Assembly (NCBI RefSeq): GCF_023973825.1
Contig: NC_090123.1
Coordinates: forward strand, 254,001-318,000
Source: Plasmodium brasilianum
Taxonomy: Eukaryota > Apicomplexa > Aconoidasida > Haemosporida > Plasmodiidae
Direction: 5' to 3'
DNA: 64,000 nucleotides
Every line of letters starts with the position of its first letter. Within the stretch, counting starts at the first letter, position 1. Of the stretch, positions 12,886 to 25,936 are shown piece after piece. Both the position numbers and the translations under genes were made by a program. The notes under the pieces are model-generated. The model did no database searches. It was not told the origin of the DNA and worked only from the letters and a program-made list of their open reading frames with translations.

Positions 12886-13404
12886 ATTATTTTTACTGTT
12901 ATTTTAATTGTTAATTTATTTTATTTTTTTATTGGTTTTGATTTCTCTTTTTTTCCTTTTTCACAAATAGACAATTTAACATCCCTGGGAAAAAGACATT
13001 ACACCTACTACACAACAGATTTACCTTAAATTGAAAATAAAACATAAATAAGTCGGAAGTACTTGGTTTCACTAAGGTATTATGTGAGATTTAATTATGT
13101 GGTGTTTCTTTTCTATACTGCAAAAGGAAAAACAAGAAAAAAAAAAAAAAAAAAAAAACATGGCACAAATAGTTCAAATAAATTAAAATAAAACAATGGC
13201 TCATTGCATATGATATTTTAAAATAGCTTGCTTCCATCAAAGCGAAAAATACTTTCTGTTCTCATATTTTATTTATGTGTATTTTAAATTTGAGGATATA
13301 GAATTTTGCACTTTTATTAGCTTTTTTCATCCATGTATACATAACTCTTAAAAGGAGGTATTATATACATATATCATATATATATCACGAATGTATATTT
13401 GTAT

Positions 13405-13590
13405 GCCGTGTATGTAACTTCATGACATGTATGTAACTTCATGACGTGTATGTAATTTCATGACGTGTACGTAACCTTATGACGTGCACGTAACTTTATG
13501 ATTTGTACATAACTTTATGATTTGTACATAACTTTATGATTTGTACATAACTTTATGATTTGTACATAACTTTATGACCTGTACATAATT
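13405..13590. repeat. 19-bp diverging minisatellite
   Basis: Successive copies of about 19 bp, starting as tgtatgtaacttcatgacg and drifting stepwise to gtacataactttatgattt. The gradient of variants along the array suggests end-directed expansion. No coding potential. Confidence 0.8.
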
Positions 13591-14291
13591 TTGAGAACAT
13601 GATAACTCGAAACACTGTAGCTATAAACACCTAAAACTGCATAACGAAAAATGCTGGAACATAAGAACTAAAGACAATTCTTTTGTACTATATGTAATTA
13701 ATTGGCCAACTAGAAAGATATTTTGACGAATCACAGAAGTTAGATATTAACATATATATATACATATACATGTATATGTACATTTGTTCCTCAATTATCA
13801 TTTTGAGTGTTGTCTTTTGAAGAATAGAAAAAAATAAACATCGTTATACGATACATCATTTATTTTATATCCGGATATGCCATTTTTTTTTTTTTTCTTT
13901 CTTCATTTTGGAATAATTTATTAAATAATACTTATTTTGCATTTACATCCAAACGGTAAGTCAAACATTTAAAGGACAACCATGGCGCTCAAGCCATATG
14001 TGAAATATTATAAAAAACAAAAGTGAACTATAAAAAAAATACCTTCTCAAACCTCATTTTTATTATTTTATTATTTTATTTTATTATTTTATTTTATTAT
14101 TTTATTTTATTATTTTATTTTATTATTTTATTTTATTATTTTATTTTATTATTTTATTTTAATATTTTTATTTTAATATTTTTATTTTAATATTATTAAT
14201 TTAATATTTTATTTTATTTTTTTGTTTTGTGTCGCCATTTTCCGAATAAGCAATTAAAATGAAAATAAAGCCAAAGTAGGAAAGGGAAAAG

Positions 14292-16004
14292 ATGGAGGAT
14301 CAAGTTAACAACAGCGATTCTCTTCTATCCTTTTCTTTAGAAAAGGAAATTTCAAATTTGTATAAAAAAGATGATTATATGAAACACTGTCTTGTTAGAA
14401 ATAATATAGAGCCAATAGCATTAGATGATGAAGTTCATATTTTAAAAAGGGAGGAACAAAAAACATTTAATTTAACAGATATTTTAAAATCACTAGAAAA
14501 TAAAAAAGAAAATGATACGGAAAAATCTGATGTTATTTTTCCAGAATATGTGGAACATAGGCAAGTTGAAGAAGATATAAAGGAAGAAGTGGATAGAATA
14601 AATAATGGTGTATATTTACACGAAGTTAATATAATAGATAATTCATATTATGATTCTTTCTCTGATAACTTATATGATACTTATTCTAATCCAATAAACA
14701 TAAAAGGTGATATGTACATAAAAAATATTGTACATTTTGAAGATCAATCTCCATATAATTCTTTGTATGATATATATAAAGTAGAATGGTTTTTAGGCTT
14801 AGATATAAATGATAATCGGATACATGAAATTGTACCTATAAGTCAAGGAATGTGTTTTCAAATTCCTTTTGAATCCTTAGGGAAATATATTTTTTGTAAA
14901 GCATATAGACGTATATATGTAAATTCTTGTATTCAAAAAAAAGAAAAACATACAGTCATAGATCCTCACACTTTGAATACTAAACCTGTTAAATTTAAAG
15001 CAGATCCAGAATACGTAGAAAAATATGCAATTACAAATAAAGGTCCGGTTTTAATTTCTATAGATATTGCTTTTAAAATTTTAACTTATTTATGTACTAA
15101 TCATTATTCTACACAAGTAATTATTGAAGATCCTTTAGAAAATTTGTATAAGTTATCTAATTCTTCATCTTCAGATGATGACTGCACAATTACAACGGAC
15201 TCCAACACTATAAATGAACAAAATAATTATCAGCAGTTTGTCGCTACTTTATCGGTGCATTTTAATGAACTGAAATTTTCCCTTGTAACTGCTTATGCTA
15301 ACAACGAAAGAGGGGAATCGGGTAGGCATACGAATAATGTGCAGAGTAACGAAATGGCAAACCAAATGATAAATCAGAAAAAAGAAAATGTTCAAACTAA
15401 ATTTTTCGATTTGTTTAATTTCGTTGGTAATGACCCTGCTTTGACACTATCAGACAGTGGAACTATGTATGGTCACTGTACATACGAGTTAGATGAAAAA
15501 CGAGTAAATCAAAAAGGTAAAAGTGGAACAATAAAAGGGAAAATAAAATATACAAATGGACTGGAGCAGGACAAAATAAAATATACAAATGGACAAGAAG
15601 ACGAGAAAATAAATTGTAAAAAGGGTAACACGAAAGAATCTCGCACAGATGAGTTCGTCTTCAATTTACATGAACTGGAGTTCCGACTTTCTAGTAAAGA
15701 GGACTGCATAGTAATAAGTATTGCAAGTAATTTACAAAAATCATTCAAATTTGTAAAATATAAGATGCTAACTATCAAACCAGTAGACAAAAACATTTCT
15801 GTAAGTGATTTATGGGTCATATTACTAGCTTTTAAATCTGCACGTTCATATAAAAAAATTTTTCAAAAATATTCAAAGAGAATATACACAAATACGAACA
15901 TTTCGTTTGTTCAGCATATGATAAATAATTACTTAATTAAATTAAATGTAAAAAATGTAAGTGGGACTTTGCCGTTTCACAAAATAAACACAATATTCAA
16001 CTAG
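14292..16004 (+). CDS. Conserved-type Plasmodium protein, 570 residues, unknown function
   Basis: A single long exon with normal Plasmodium codon use. Residues about 145-205 hold a hydrophobic/aromatic module (YKVEWFLGLDIND then SLGKYIFCKAYRRIYVN) that faintly resembles the Ig-like A9 repeat of plant AIR9. It is followed by GPVLISIDIAFKILTYLC. After a low-complexity linker (about 290-460, Asn/Lys-rich, with two near copies of IKYTNG) comes a globular C-terminus (VFNLHELEFRLSSKEDCIVISI, then SDLWVILLAFKSARSYKKIF) that could be PH-like. These are impressions of pattern, not database matches. No signal peptide or TM segment. The start ATG follows a purine-rich leader and several stops. The minus-strand frame at 15509-15820 is a shadow. 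Confidence 0.85.
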   Translation: MEDQVNNSDSLLSFSLEKEISNLYKKDDYMKHCLVRNNIEPIALDDEVHILKREEQKTFNLTDILKSLENKKENDTEKSDVIFPEYVEHRQVEEDIKEEVDRINNGVYLHEVNIIDNSYYDSFSDNLYDTYSNPINIKGDMYIKNIVHFEDQSPYNSLYDIYKVEWFLGLDINDNRIHEIVPISQGMCFQIPFESLGKYIFCKAYRRIYVNSCIQKKEKHTVIDPHTLNTKPVKFKADPEYVEKYAITNKGPVLISIDIAFKILTYLCTNHYSTQVIIEDPLENLYKLSNSSSSDDDCTITTDSNTINEQNNYQQFVATLSVHFNELKFSLVTAYANNERGESGRHTNNVQSNEMANQMINQKKENVQTKFFDLFNFVGNDPALTLSDSGTMYGHCTYELDEKRVNQKGKSGTIKGKIKYTNGLEQDKIKYTNGQEDEKINCKKGNTKESRTDEFVFNLHELEFRLSSKEDCIVISIASNLQKSFKFVKYKMLTIKPVDKNISVSDLWVILLAFKSARSYKKIFQKYSKRIYTNTNISFVQHMINNYLIKLNVKNVSGTLPFHKINTIFN

Positions 16005-16892
16005 ACGCAATGAAAAACGACAGTGCGTAATTTACAGAAGTGTAATAATGAGCAGCGCGCTGTTAAGAAATGGGGGGATGGAGAATGATTTTACACACAC
16101 ACATATATATATGCATGTATACGTATGGGTATATGTATAACTAGCTGAAGCCGTTGCACATACATCACTGCTATATAGCATAATTAAATACATTTCCCAC
16201 AATACCGATTATATTGTTTTGTTGACCGTTTTAAACAAAAGGATAAAATGATTGAGTAAAAATAAATAAATACAAAAATATATGCAACAAATCATTTTAG
16301 CTTTTTTTTAGTATGGGTGCATGGAAATATTTATATATGCGTTGCTTTAAATCGTGGGAACGACAAAATGACAGCGTATGCAATTTTTCAATTTAAAAAG
16401 AAAAATTAATAAAATAAAATACAAATTTTACTCTTCCTATTTATCCAGAATTCACATTTTGCCCTTTTTTATTACATATACATATATATATATATATATA
16501 TGTATGTATTTTTTTTTTTTTTTTGTTCTATTTATACCTTTTTTTGTATTGACCATAAAGGCTTTTAAGAAGTTAACTAATTAAACCCGTTACTTCACAA
16601 TACTTTTTAAGCTATTTTATATGTTCTTCCCATGTACTTATGTATACCTATAATATACTCATAGAATTGCACAAATATAAGTAAAAACAAACATATGAAT
16701 ATACATCTATAATTAACTAAAAATGAGAAAATAAAAACTATACACCACTGTACTGTATATTGAAAAAAGAATTTTTTATTTTTATCAAAGCGTGTTACTT
16801 TGTTGGAAAAAAGTAGTAATGTGCTTTATTAAGGGAGAGTTACAAATTACGTTTTACTTTGCATGACTTGTACATATGAATATAGATACTCA

Positions 16893-16931
<39 letters not shown>

Positions 16932-17114
16932 TATATGTATGTATATATGTATGTATATATGTATGTATATATGTATGTATATATGTATGTATATATGTAT
17001 GTATATATGTACATATGTACGTATATGTTTATATACTTTTGCGGGTGATGGGAAAGATATATGTTAACTCTTACTCAATTTTATATTCTACGTTTTTATG
17101 TTCTTTTTTACGTA

Positions 17115-17146
<32 letters not shown>

Positions 17147-17977
17147 CTAGGAAATAGCTTTACTTTTTGTAACTAATCGTGTTCTAAATGTAAAAAGAAA
17201 AAAAAAATAAAACGTAGATAAAATTCCTGTTTAAGCAAAAAAGGGTATTATAAAAATATAAGTGCTACGCAAGGGATAAAAAAAAAAAAAAAAAATTTAT
17301 ATTTATATATATAATATTATGCATACCTATGTGAATACTTTTTGAGGACGTAGGGATACGAATAATGCAAACAAGTTCTTTTATTTCAATAAATGAATAA
17401 ATATCCGTACATCAGTACATATATGTGAGAACATATATATATGTATAAATAATAAATACATATTACATAAACTTATATATGCTTAATAAATACGCACAAA
17501 AAAAGCGTCGAATTGATCAATTATTAAAGAAAGCACCTCCCAAATAAATGAGTTACATTTTGAAGAAAAGGTTTACAAAGAATTAAATCGAACTATCGTA
17601 TCATTTTTAATTTTATTTCATTGTATTATATTATGTTTTATTTTTCTTCATTTTGCTTTATTTTGTTTTTCTTATTTTCTCAATTTTGGTATTATTTTGA
17701 GAAACAGGCAGATATTTTTTAATTTTTTTAAAACACCCACACTTTAGCGATTTTAAAATTTGAAAAAAAGGAAAAAAAGAGCTGAAACGGTAAAAAGGAA
17801 AAGCGAACGTATATCAAATAAAGCAGATAAAGTAGTCAAAGCAGTTATAGCAGCTATAGCAGTAGTAGCAGTTATAGCATTTATATAGCAGCTATAGCAG
17901 TTGTAGCAGTTATAGCGGGGAAGATATAAGAGATAAGGACGAACCTGCAAACGAGTGGTAGAGAAGGAATTAACGGA
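16005..17977. repeat. Intergenic with 12-bp tatgtatgtata array
   Basis: Spacer between two plus-strand genes. A TA run followed by a 12-bp array tatatgtatgta spans about 16893-17010 and creates spurious Tyr/Met/Cys frames. Poly-A runs lie at 17119-17146 and 17280-17295. A gcagttatagcagctatag repeat lies at about 17840-17915, just upstream of eIF3e. No gene seen. Confidence 0.75.
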
Positions 17978-19839
17978 ATGGAAATTAACAACAGAAGTGA
18001 TAACGATCAGTCCGTTTGGGTAAACAAAATATGTCCCTACTTAGATCCGCACATGAGTCAGATCATATTGGGTTGGCTCAAGGAAAATAAGGTATGTACA
18101 AATGGAAAAAAAAAAAAAAAATTTCCATAAGGATGTTATTTATATGTGAGTGCAAGTACGCTTGTGTAAGTGTATGCATTTATGCATATGGGTGTGTGCA
18201 TATGCGTATATGTATATACGTATGTATTTATGTATGTATAGGTGTATGCATGTATGCATGTGTGTGTACGTATTTGTGCGCACAGAACTCTGACGTATTC
18301 TTACGCGTGTTTCTTTTTTTTCTTTTTTTTTCTCACGAATCATAACAGTTTCTGGACGAGTTGGAGTTAGAGAAAAATCTGAACACCCTGAACGAGGGGT
18401 GCGAAAAGGAAATAGCGAGTATCGAAATTGAGTTTACAAACCGAAACAGAGGAGTAATATCAAATTGTTTAGACAGCTTAGAAATAGAAATAGAAGAATT
18501 TCAAGAAGCTATGAATGATTATAAGAATGACCAGATGAATAAAATAGGAGGTTCAGTTGAAAAGAAAAGTATAATGGCATTACGTGAATGGTGTAATGGT
18601 AATGCTGCAGATAAGAGTATCAATAATAATAATATTAGTAGCAATAGTAATAGTAAAACATACACATTTTCGGACAATATTGACGATAAAATATTAAAAT
18701 TAAGTAGGTACTACTACCAGAAGAAAGATTATCAAAAGAGTAAACAACATTTATTATTGTATATATTGAACATATCGGAAATAGTAATAAACATAACGGA
18801 TTCACCTAAAATGAGAGTATGTTATTGGGGTATTATTAGTAATATTATAAATAGCTTTTTTCAAAATTTAAATAATGATGAATATTTATTTTGTAAAAAT
18901 GAAGAGGATAAATTCGTTTTAAAAGAAGAAATAATAAATGAGATAAATGTATGTGTAGAAACAATAGTAAAATTAAGTCAACTATTAATTAAAGAAAAGG
19001 TAACAAAGAATGAAATAATTCTACAAAGAAGTTGGTTAATACATTGGTCTTTAATATTAATATTTCATTTCTTTTTGTATGTAATATATGTAAAAAATAT
19101 ATATCCAAAAAGTAATTCATTTTCTATGTTACAAGATTGGTTTATTGATGAAAAAAATTTATCTATTCTAAATATTATATGTCCTCATATTATTAGGTAT
19201 TATTGTGTATATGCAATATTTTATAGAAATAGAAAAGATCATTTTGAATTAATTATGAATACATTAAATTTATTAAAACCAAAATATACCGATTCATTTA
19301 CTTCTTTATTAGTATCAATTTTTACGGACTATGATTTTAATATGGCACAAAAATGCATTGCACAAATAGGCTCTTTATGTGAACAAGATGTATTCTTATT
19401 TAAATTAAAACCATATATAGAAGAACAAAGTCGATTTATTATTTTTGAAACCTATTGTCGTATACATAAATCAATAAATATAGATATGATAGCAAACAAA
19501 ATTAATCTCCCAAGAGATGATGCTGAAAGATGGATTGTTAATTTAATTAGAAATGCTAAATTAGATGCAAAAATTGATAGTGAAAAGAATTGCATTGAAG
19601 TATCCACTACGTTACCTAATCTATATCAACAAGTTATTGATAAGACACAAAACCTTACCATGCGATCAAACTTTCTTGTACAAATCTTGAACAGATCATC
19701 ATCAGATGAACATTTCCAAAAAAATACCAGGTTCAAAAATAAAAATGAAAAAAATAAAAACACCAAGAGAAATAAGCAATACAATCATATGTACAATGCC
19801 AACAAGTCTTCTGGCAAGCTCGTTGTTACCAGCATGTAG
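17978..19839 (+). CDS. eIF3e: Eukaryotic translation initiation factor 3 subunit E
   Basis: Two exons, 17978-18091 and 18349-19839, in phase, give 534 residues. eIF3e (INT6) is a PCI-domain scaffold subunit of the eIF3 complex, which brings mRNA to the 40S ribosome. The first exon carries VNKICPYLDPHMSQIILGWL, equivalent to the family's YLDRHLVFPLLEFL start. The PCI domain fills roughly residues 330-470, with SRFIIFETYCRIHKSINIDM, then AERWIVNLIRNAKLDAKIDS and YQQVIDKTQNLTMRSN, all close to the human protein. An Asn/Ser-rich insert (SINNNNISSNSNS) near residue 120 is typical parasite low complexity. The tail is Lys/Asn-rich. The donor GTATGT at 18092 and acceptor at 18348 are clear. Confidence 0.96.
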
Positions 19840-21722
19840 GTAAAGACGACTATATAGGAAAGCTGCGCATTGCTGTGGAAGTAACACATTCGTTTCGTAG
19901 TTGTACTATTTTTACTGTCCCTTTGGCATGGTACTATAACATATGTATTTCCTTTTTTTTTTTTTTTTTTTTTTCCCAAACTCATATGTTCTACCACTTT
20001 TCTGCAAGTATTCATTAATACTATTCCACAGCATGCATAGGAAAACACGAATAGGTTATTATCAAAACGGGACAACGTCAAAATAGAAAAATAAAAAAAC
20101 TGATAATACCTAGGGTCCCTTAACCACCTTTCACTTAGCGTAACATAGCTTCATTTTGTTCATCTTATATATAGTAACGTCTTTAGAAGCACGTACGTGT
20201 GCACATACATGTTTATCATACATGTACATATATGCTTATGTGCCTTTGTATATATGTACATATATATACATATACACTTGTGTATACCTGTATACATATA
20301 TACATGTATACATATTCTTATTTGTAGACTCTTTATTGCACTTTTTTTTTTTTTTTTTTTCCTTTTTTCCATATTCCTTTTACAATGCCTATTTTTTTTT
20401 TTTTAAAATAAAAAACCAAAAATATTTTTTAAAAATTTTTGAGAAATGAAAATTAAACTATACGAAAATATTTCCCCTTCATATGCGAATTATTTAGTGC
20501 CAATAATGTATAAGCATATATATATATATATACACATATACATGATACATACATGGTACATACATGGTACATACATGGTACATAATGGTACATGCACACT
20601 TAAACACTTGCTTTCGTACACAAATACATAACCTCACAACACTTTTTCAAAAATGAGGAAAGCTAGGAATATTTAATGCTACACGTACGCTTATTTTAAC
20701 GTAAGAGTTTAACGTCTTTCACTTATAACACGAGGATAAGTACATACAAATATACAGTATATACAATACGTACACGTATGTACTAATATACCCACGTTTA
20801 CAATATTATATTTTTGTAAGAAGGTAACAAGCGTATGTACTCAAATTTTTTCTGGCGCACTTGGTTTTTTTTACTTTTTCCTTTTCAATTTATTATATTT
20901 CATTTTTTATATTATATTTGATTTTTTTTATTATATTTCATTTCTTTTATTATATTTCATTTCTTTTATTATATTTCATTTCTTTTATTATATTTCATTT
21001 CTTTTATTATATTTCATTTCTTTTATTATATTTCATTTCTTTTATTATATTTCATTTCTTTTATTATATTTCATTTCTTTTATTATATTTCATTTCTTTT
21101 ATTATATTTCATTTCTTTTATTATATTTCCTTTTTTTTATTATATTTCATTTCTTTTATTATATTTCCTTTTTTTTATTATATTTCCTTTTTTTTATTAT
21201 ATTTCCTTTTTTTTATTATATTTCCTTTTTTTTATTATATTTCCTTTTTTTTATTATATTTCATTTTTTTTTTTTTTCTTTTTCATATGCACAGTAAAAA
21301 GTGTATACAAAAAAAAAAGATTTACATATATCATTCCGTGCATGTATGAAGGGAAGAAAATATTTCACTGTGATTAGCATAAAATTCAATTTGATAAAAT
21401 TCAATTTGATAAAATTCAATTTGATAAAAAGGAATTTGATAAAAAGGAATTTGATAAAATTGACGTTTCGGAAGAGTAAAATGTGGTGAACGTCCGAAAA
21501 AATAAGGAAAACTAAAAAGGTGTTGAAGAATTGTACATGATCATATATTCTTACATATACATAAATTTATATATACTCGCTTTCGTTATGCATATTTTTT
21601 TACACGATTCTTTTTGTTCATAAGAAGAGTATACATATATACGATGCGGCATTATTTCAATCTGCAAGGAATAAAAAAAAAGGAAAGAAAAACGGAATAG
21701 AGAAAAATAAGAAAAACGGGAC

Positions 21723-21753
<31 letters not shown>

Positions 21754-22301
21754 CTCCTCCAGAATTACCCCCTTTTCTGTTTACCATTTTGAGTTGATAA
21801 AAATGGAAGAAAAGTAGTAACATAACAGTACACATGAAAATGAAAAACAAAGAATACTGCCACACAAAATTCATGATCATATATCTAAGAAAAATTGCCC
21901 ATACATGTACATGCAAGGTATATTGTGCGTATTGTAAGGGTAGTATACATTGTACGTATTATGCGCACTGTATGCACAGTACGTAATATATGCCCTTTTG
22001 TGTATTTATAGGGGTATATTTATTTGTATATATATGCATACCTTCTGCGTTTTAACCTAATTTTTTTGTGCTTGTCAATTCGTCCGCAGCTTGCGAACAT
22101 TTAAAGGCGCTTGTATGTATGTACCCATTAGTACGCGTGGACATATATATGTACATGCGTTAACGCGGGTATATATGTTTTCATATGTGTTTACGCGGAT
22201 ATATATATGCACATACATTAGCGTGGATATATATGCACCCGAACGAGCCCGGCTGCACGCGCTATTAGTCCAAACATTTTAGCGAACAATTCCGCAAAAT
22301 A
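19840..22301. repeat. Intergenic with 19-bp and 15-bp arrays
   Basis: About 2.4 kb between eIF3e and beta-adaptin, both plus strand. About 20930-21260 is a 19-bp array (ttttattatatttcatttc) whose last copies convert to a shorter ttcc variant. About 21378-21460 is a 15-bp array (aaaattcaatttgat, later aaaaaggaatttgat). TA/CA-rich microsatellites precede the beta-adaptin start. Frames over these arrays are Phe/Ile/Tyr-only and not credible proteins. Confidence 0.8.
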
Positions 22302-25300
22302 ATGTCAGACCTACGCTATTTTCAAACAACTAAGAAGGGGGAGATACACGAGCTGAAGGAAGAATTGCATTCATCCCATAAAGAAAAAAAAAAGGAGGCC
22401 ATAAAGAAAATCATAGCAGCTATGACTGTTGGTAAGGATGTGTCGACTTTATTTTCAGATGTTGTAAATTGCATGCAAACATCAAATATAGAATTAAAAA
22501 AGTTAGTGTATTTATATGTAATAAATTATGCAAAAGTGCAACCCGAGCTAGCTATTTTGGCTGTTAATACTTTTAGAAAAGATTCTTCTGATCCAAATCC
22601 CCTTATAAGAGCACTAGCCATAAGAACTATGGGATGTATACGATTAGAACAGATAACTGAATATTTAATAGAACCTCTTAGAAGATGTTTAAAGGATGAG
22701 GATCCATATGTGCGAAAAACAGCAGTTATATGTATAGCTAAATTGTACGATATTTCCCCAAAATTAGTAGAAGAAGAGGGTTTTATAGAAACCCTTTTGA
22801 ATATTCTAGATGATAACAATGCTATGGTAGTAGCTAATGCTATCATTTCTTTAACTGACATATGTGAAAATTCAAATAAGAGTATATTAAAAGATGTAAT
22901 AAATAAAGATGATAATAATGTAAATAAATTATTGAATGCTATAAATGAATGTGTTGAATGGGGACAAGTGTTTATATTAGATGCATTAGTACTATATGAA
23001 CCTAAAACTAGTAAAGATGCAGAAAGAGTATTAGAAAGAATTTTGCCAAGATTATCGCATGCAAATTCCGCAGTTGTGTTATCATCTATTAAAGTCATTT
23101 TAAGTTTATTAGAAAGAATAACAGATAAAGAATTTATAAAAAATGTACATAAGAAATTAAGCCCATCATTAGTTACATTACTATCAGCAGAACCAGAAAT
23201 ACAATACATAGCACTAAGAAATATTAATTTAATTACTCAGAAATTACCAAATATGCTTACAGATAAAATTAATATGTTTTTCTGTAAATATAATGAACCG
23301 GCTTATGTGAAAATGGAAAAGTTAGATATAATCATTAGACTCGTGTCGGATAAAAATGTAGATCTAGTTCTTTACGAATTAAAAGAATATTCAACAGAAG
23401 TAGATGTTGAATTTGTAAAAAAGAGTGTTCGAGCTATTGGCAATTGTGCAATCAAGTTACCCCAATCAAGTGAAAAATGTATAAACATTTTACTAGATCT
23501 AATAGATACAAAAATTAATTATGTCATTCAAGAATGTATAGTAGTAATAAAAGATATATTTCGAAAGTATCCTAATAAATATGAAAGCATTATAACAATC
23601 TTATGTGAAAATTTAGAATCATTAGATGAGTCTAATGCTAAAGCTTCTCTAATATGGATTATAGGAGAATATGTGGAAAGAATTGAAAATGCAGATGAAC
23701 TAATTGATTCATTTTTAGAAAATTTTAATGATGAACCATATAATGTACAGTTACAAATACTAACAGCTAGTGTTAAATTATTCTTAAAATGCTCAAAAAA
23801 TACCAAAGATATTATAACGAAAGTACTGAAATTATCTACTGAAGAAAGTGATAACCCTGATTTGAGGGATAGGGCATATATATATTGGAGGCTGTTATCA
23901 AAGAATATAGATGTAGCAAAAAAAATTGTATTAGCTGAAAAACCTCCTATTCAAGAAGATAATAAAATTACTGATATAAAAGTATTAAATAAACTAATTA
24001 AAAATATATCCATGCTTTCTTCCGTTTATCATAAATTACCAGAAACATTTATTGCAAAGAGGACTAACTACGCATTGCAAAATAGTAAGCATGCTCATGA
24101 TAACGATGACGATCGTTTTGATCATGATAATTGTAGTGATCATTGTGGTGACCACTACAAGGGCAAGTACAATGACAAGTACATAGGTCATTACAATGAC
24201 AAGTACAACGACCACTACAATGATAAGGGTAACGACTTTAATGTTTTAAAGATGAAGAAACAGATTGAGAGAAAAAAATATGATAGCTATTCTAGTGATA
24301 GTAGGAAATCAAACCATTCAAAATCGAGTAGTGAATCTTATAATAATTCATCAGATGATGATCCAAATGATGAAAAAGGCAATCCAGATGATAGTAAAAA
24401 ATCGATAGATTTAATTGGTTTAAATGAAGATCATATTTCCAATAGTAAACCAAAGAGAAATGCACCTCCTGTCAAATTAGTTCAAGTATTATCCCCAGAG
24501 GATACTGGTTTAAAAGGACAAACAGGCTTGTCTATCCTCTCATCCATAAATCGAATTGAAGGTGAGAAACCATTTCTTTTTTTTTTTTTTTTTTTTTTCT
24601 TACGCTTACTGTGTTTTAGCTAACCAAATATGTGTTCCGAACGAAGTGAAAAAGGAGGTCCCATTTTTACGACACGGAGCATTTTACCGAATTTTGAGCT
24701 TATTGTGCTTATCTTGGGCTTGTTTTTCTCCCATTTTTTGCTCATTTTTTGCTCATTTTTTGCCCATTTTTTGCCCATTTTTTTTTAGGAAAAATTCAGT
24801 TAAAAATAGCCGTGACAAACCAAACGCCCAATATGTTGGTTGTCTCAGGAGTTCAGATAAACAAAAATTCGTAAAGCCAAAACAAAAGAGAAAATGCAAT
24901 TACTCGTTTTAGTACATGTGCCGATCACAGTGATATATGCTCTTTACTAGATGTCTGTCAGATTTGTTTGAGCAGCCCTTTGAACTATGAGATTATGACG
25001 AATAGTTTAAGGCCCTTTTTGTTTTACTTTTTGTTTTTTTTTTCATTTCCTTTTTTTCATTTTATTTTTTTACTTCTCCTTTTTTTACTTCTCCTTTTTT
25101 TACTTCTCCTTTTTTTCATTTCCTGTTTTTTCTCTTCCCATTTTTATTAGATTTGGTTTATCCTCGCCGAACAACCTGGACATACTGAACATTTCCCTAG
25201 GGGAAACGAAGGGTATACAGCACAAATGCACAAGGGTGTCCGTAATTGCTGCCATGCGGAATTGAACACCTTATTTGGAGGAAAAAAGCGTGCAGATCGT

Positions 25301-25905
25301 TATTCATTTGTTACACGGAACGATGTTCGTCTGTATATAAAGCCATTTTTTATTATTTTCATTTATTTTATTTTTTTCTTTTTAGAAATTTTAATGCTGT
25401 TACTTCCGAACATGCTGAATTCCAACACGCCACCATCAACTCCTTTGTTCTTGCAGGTGCTCAAAAAAAAAAAAAAAAAAAAAAAAATAGTACTATTGGT
25501 AATAATAGCAGCAGTAGTAGCTACAGTGGTAGTTGCATTTGACAGATGCGCGTGAAACTGCCCCTTCAGACTGAAGAGCTCCACAAAGGAGGGGTAATAT
25601 ATGTGTTTAATTTCTGAATGAACATTTTGTTTTTTTATCTTTTTTCCTGTAGGTTGCCATAAGAACGAACATAGACATATTCTACTTCAACGTGCCCTAC
25701 GACATTTTTATCGTTTTTGTGGAAAATTTTAACATGGAAAAAGATATCTTCAAGAAGAAGTGGCAGCTGATAGAGGACTCAAAGGAGGTACTTGCATGCC
25801 CATTATATGTTTCATGCGCACATGTGTATATGCATATATATGTACACACTATGTGTGAAAAACCCTTCATACAACTCCCCCCTCCCGCAGCAAATTTTTA
25901 TATAC

Positions 25906-25936
<31 letters not shown>

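Larger units (their letters stand above)
10379..14291. repeat. Large repeat-rich intergenic region between divergent genes
   Basis: About 3.9 kb between the divergent DHHC gene and the 570-residue gene. It contains TA microsatellites (10625-10665, 11380-11402, 11888-11912) and poly-A/T runs (11709-11730, 12219-12243, 12291-12317, 13138-13158). It also has a 12-bp array atttttgctgct at about 12752-12880, a 19-bp array at about 13405-13590 built on gtacataactttatgattt, and a 13-bp attattttatttt array at about 14058-14215. No frame has protein-like composition. It probably carries both promoters. Confidence 0.75.

Noticed and set aside
12724..13029. 101-codon Ile-Phe-Ala-Ala repeat protein
   Set aside because: The 12-bp minisatellite is a multiple of three and so stays open; flanking codons look like random AT-rich sequence.
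20861..21349. 162-codon Phe/Ile/Tyr/Leu frame
   Set aside because: A 19-bp array gives a 19-residue period; the composition is that of T-rich DNA, not of a membrane protein.
22526..23209. 227-codon minus-strand frame within beta-adaptin
   Set aside because: Antisense shadow of the coding exon; no family resemblance and lies wholly inside a certain gene.
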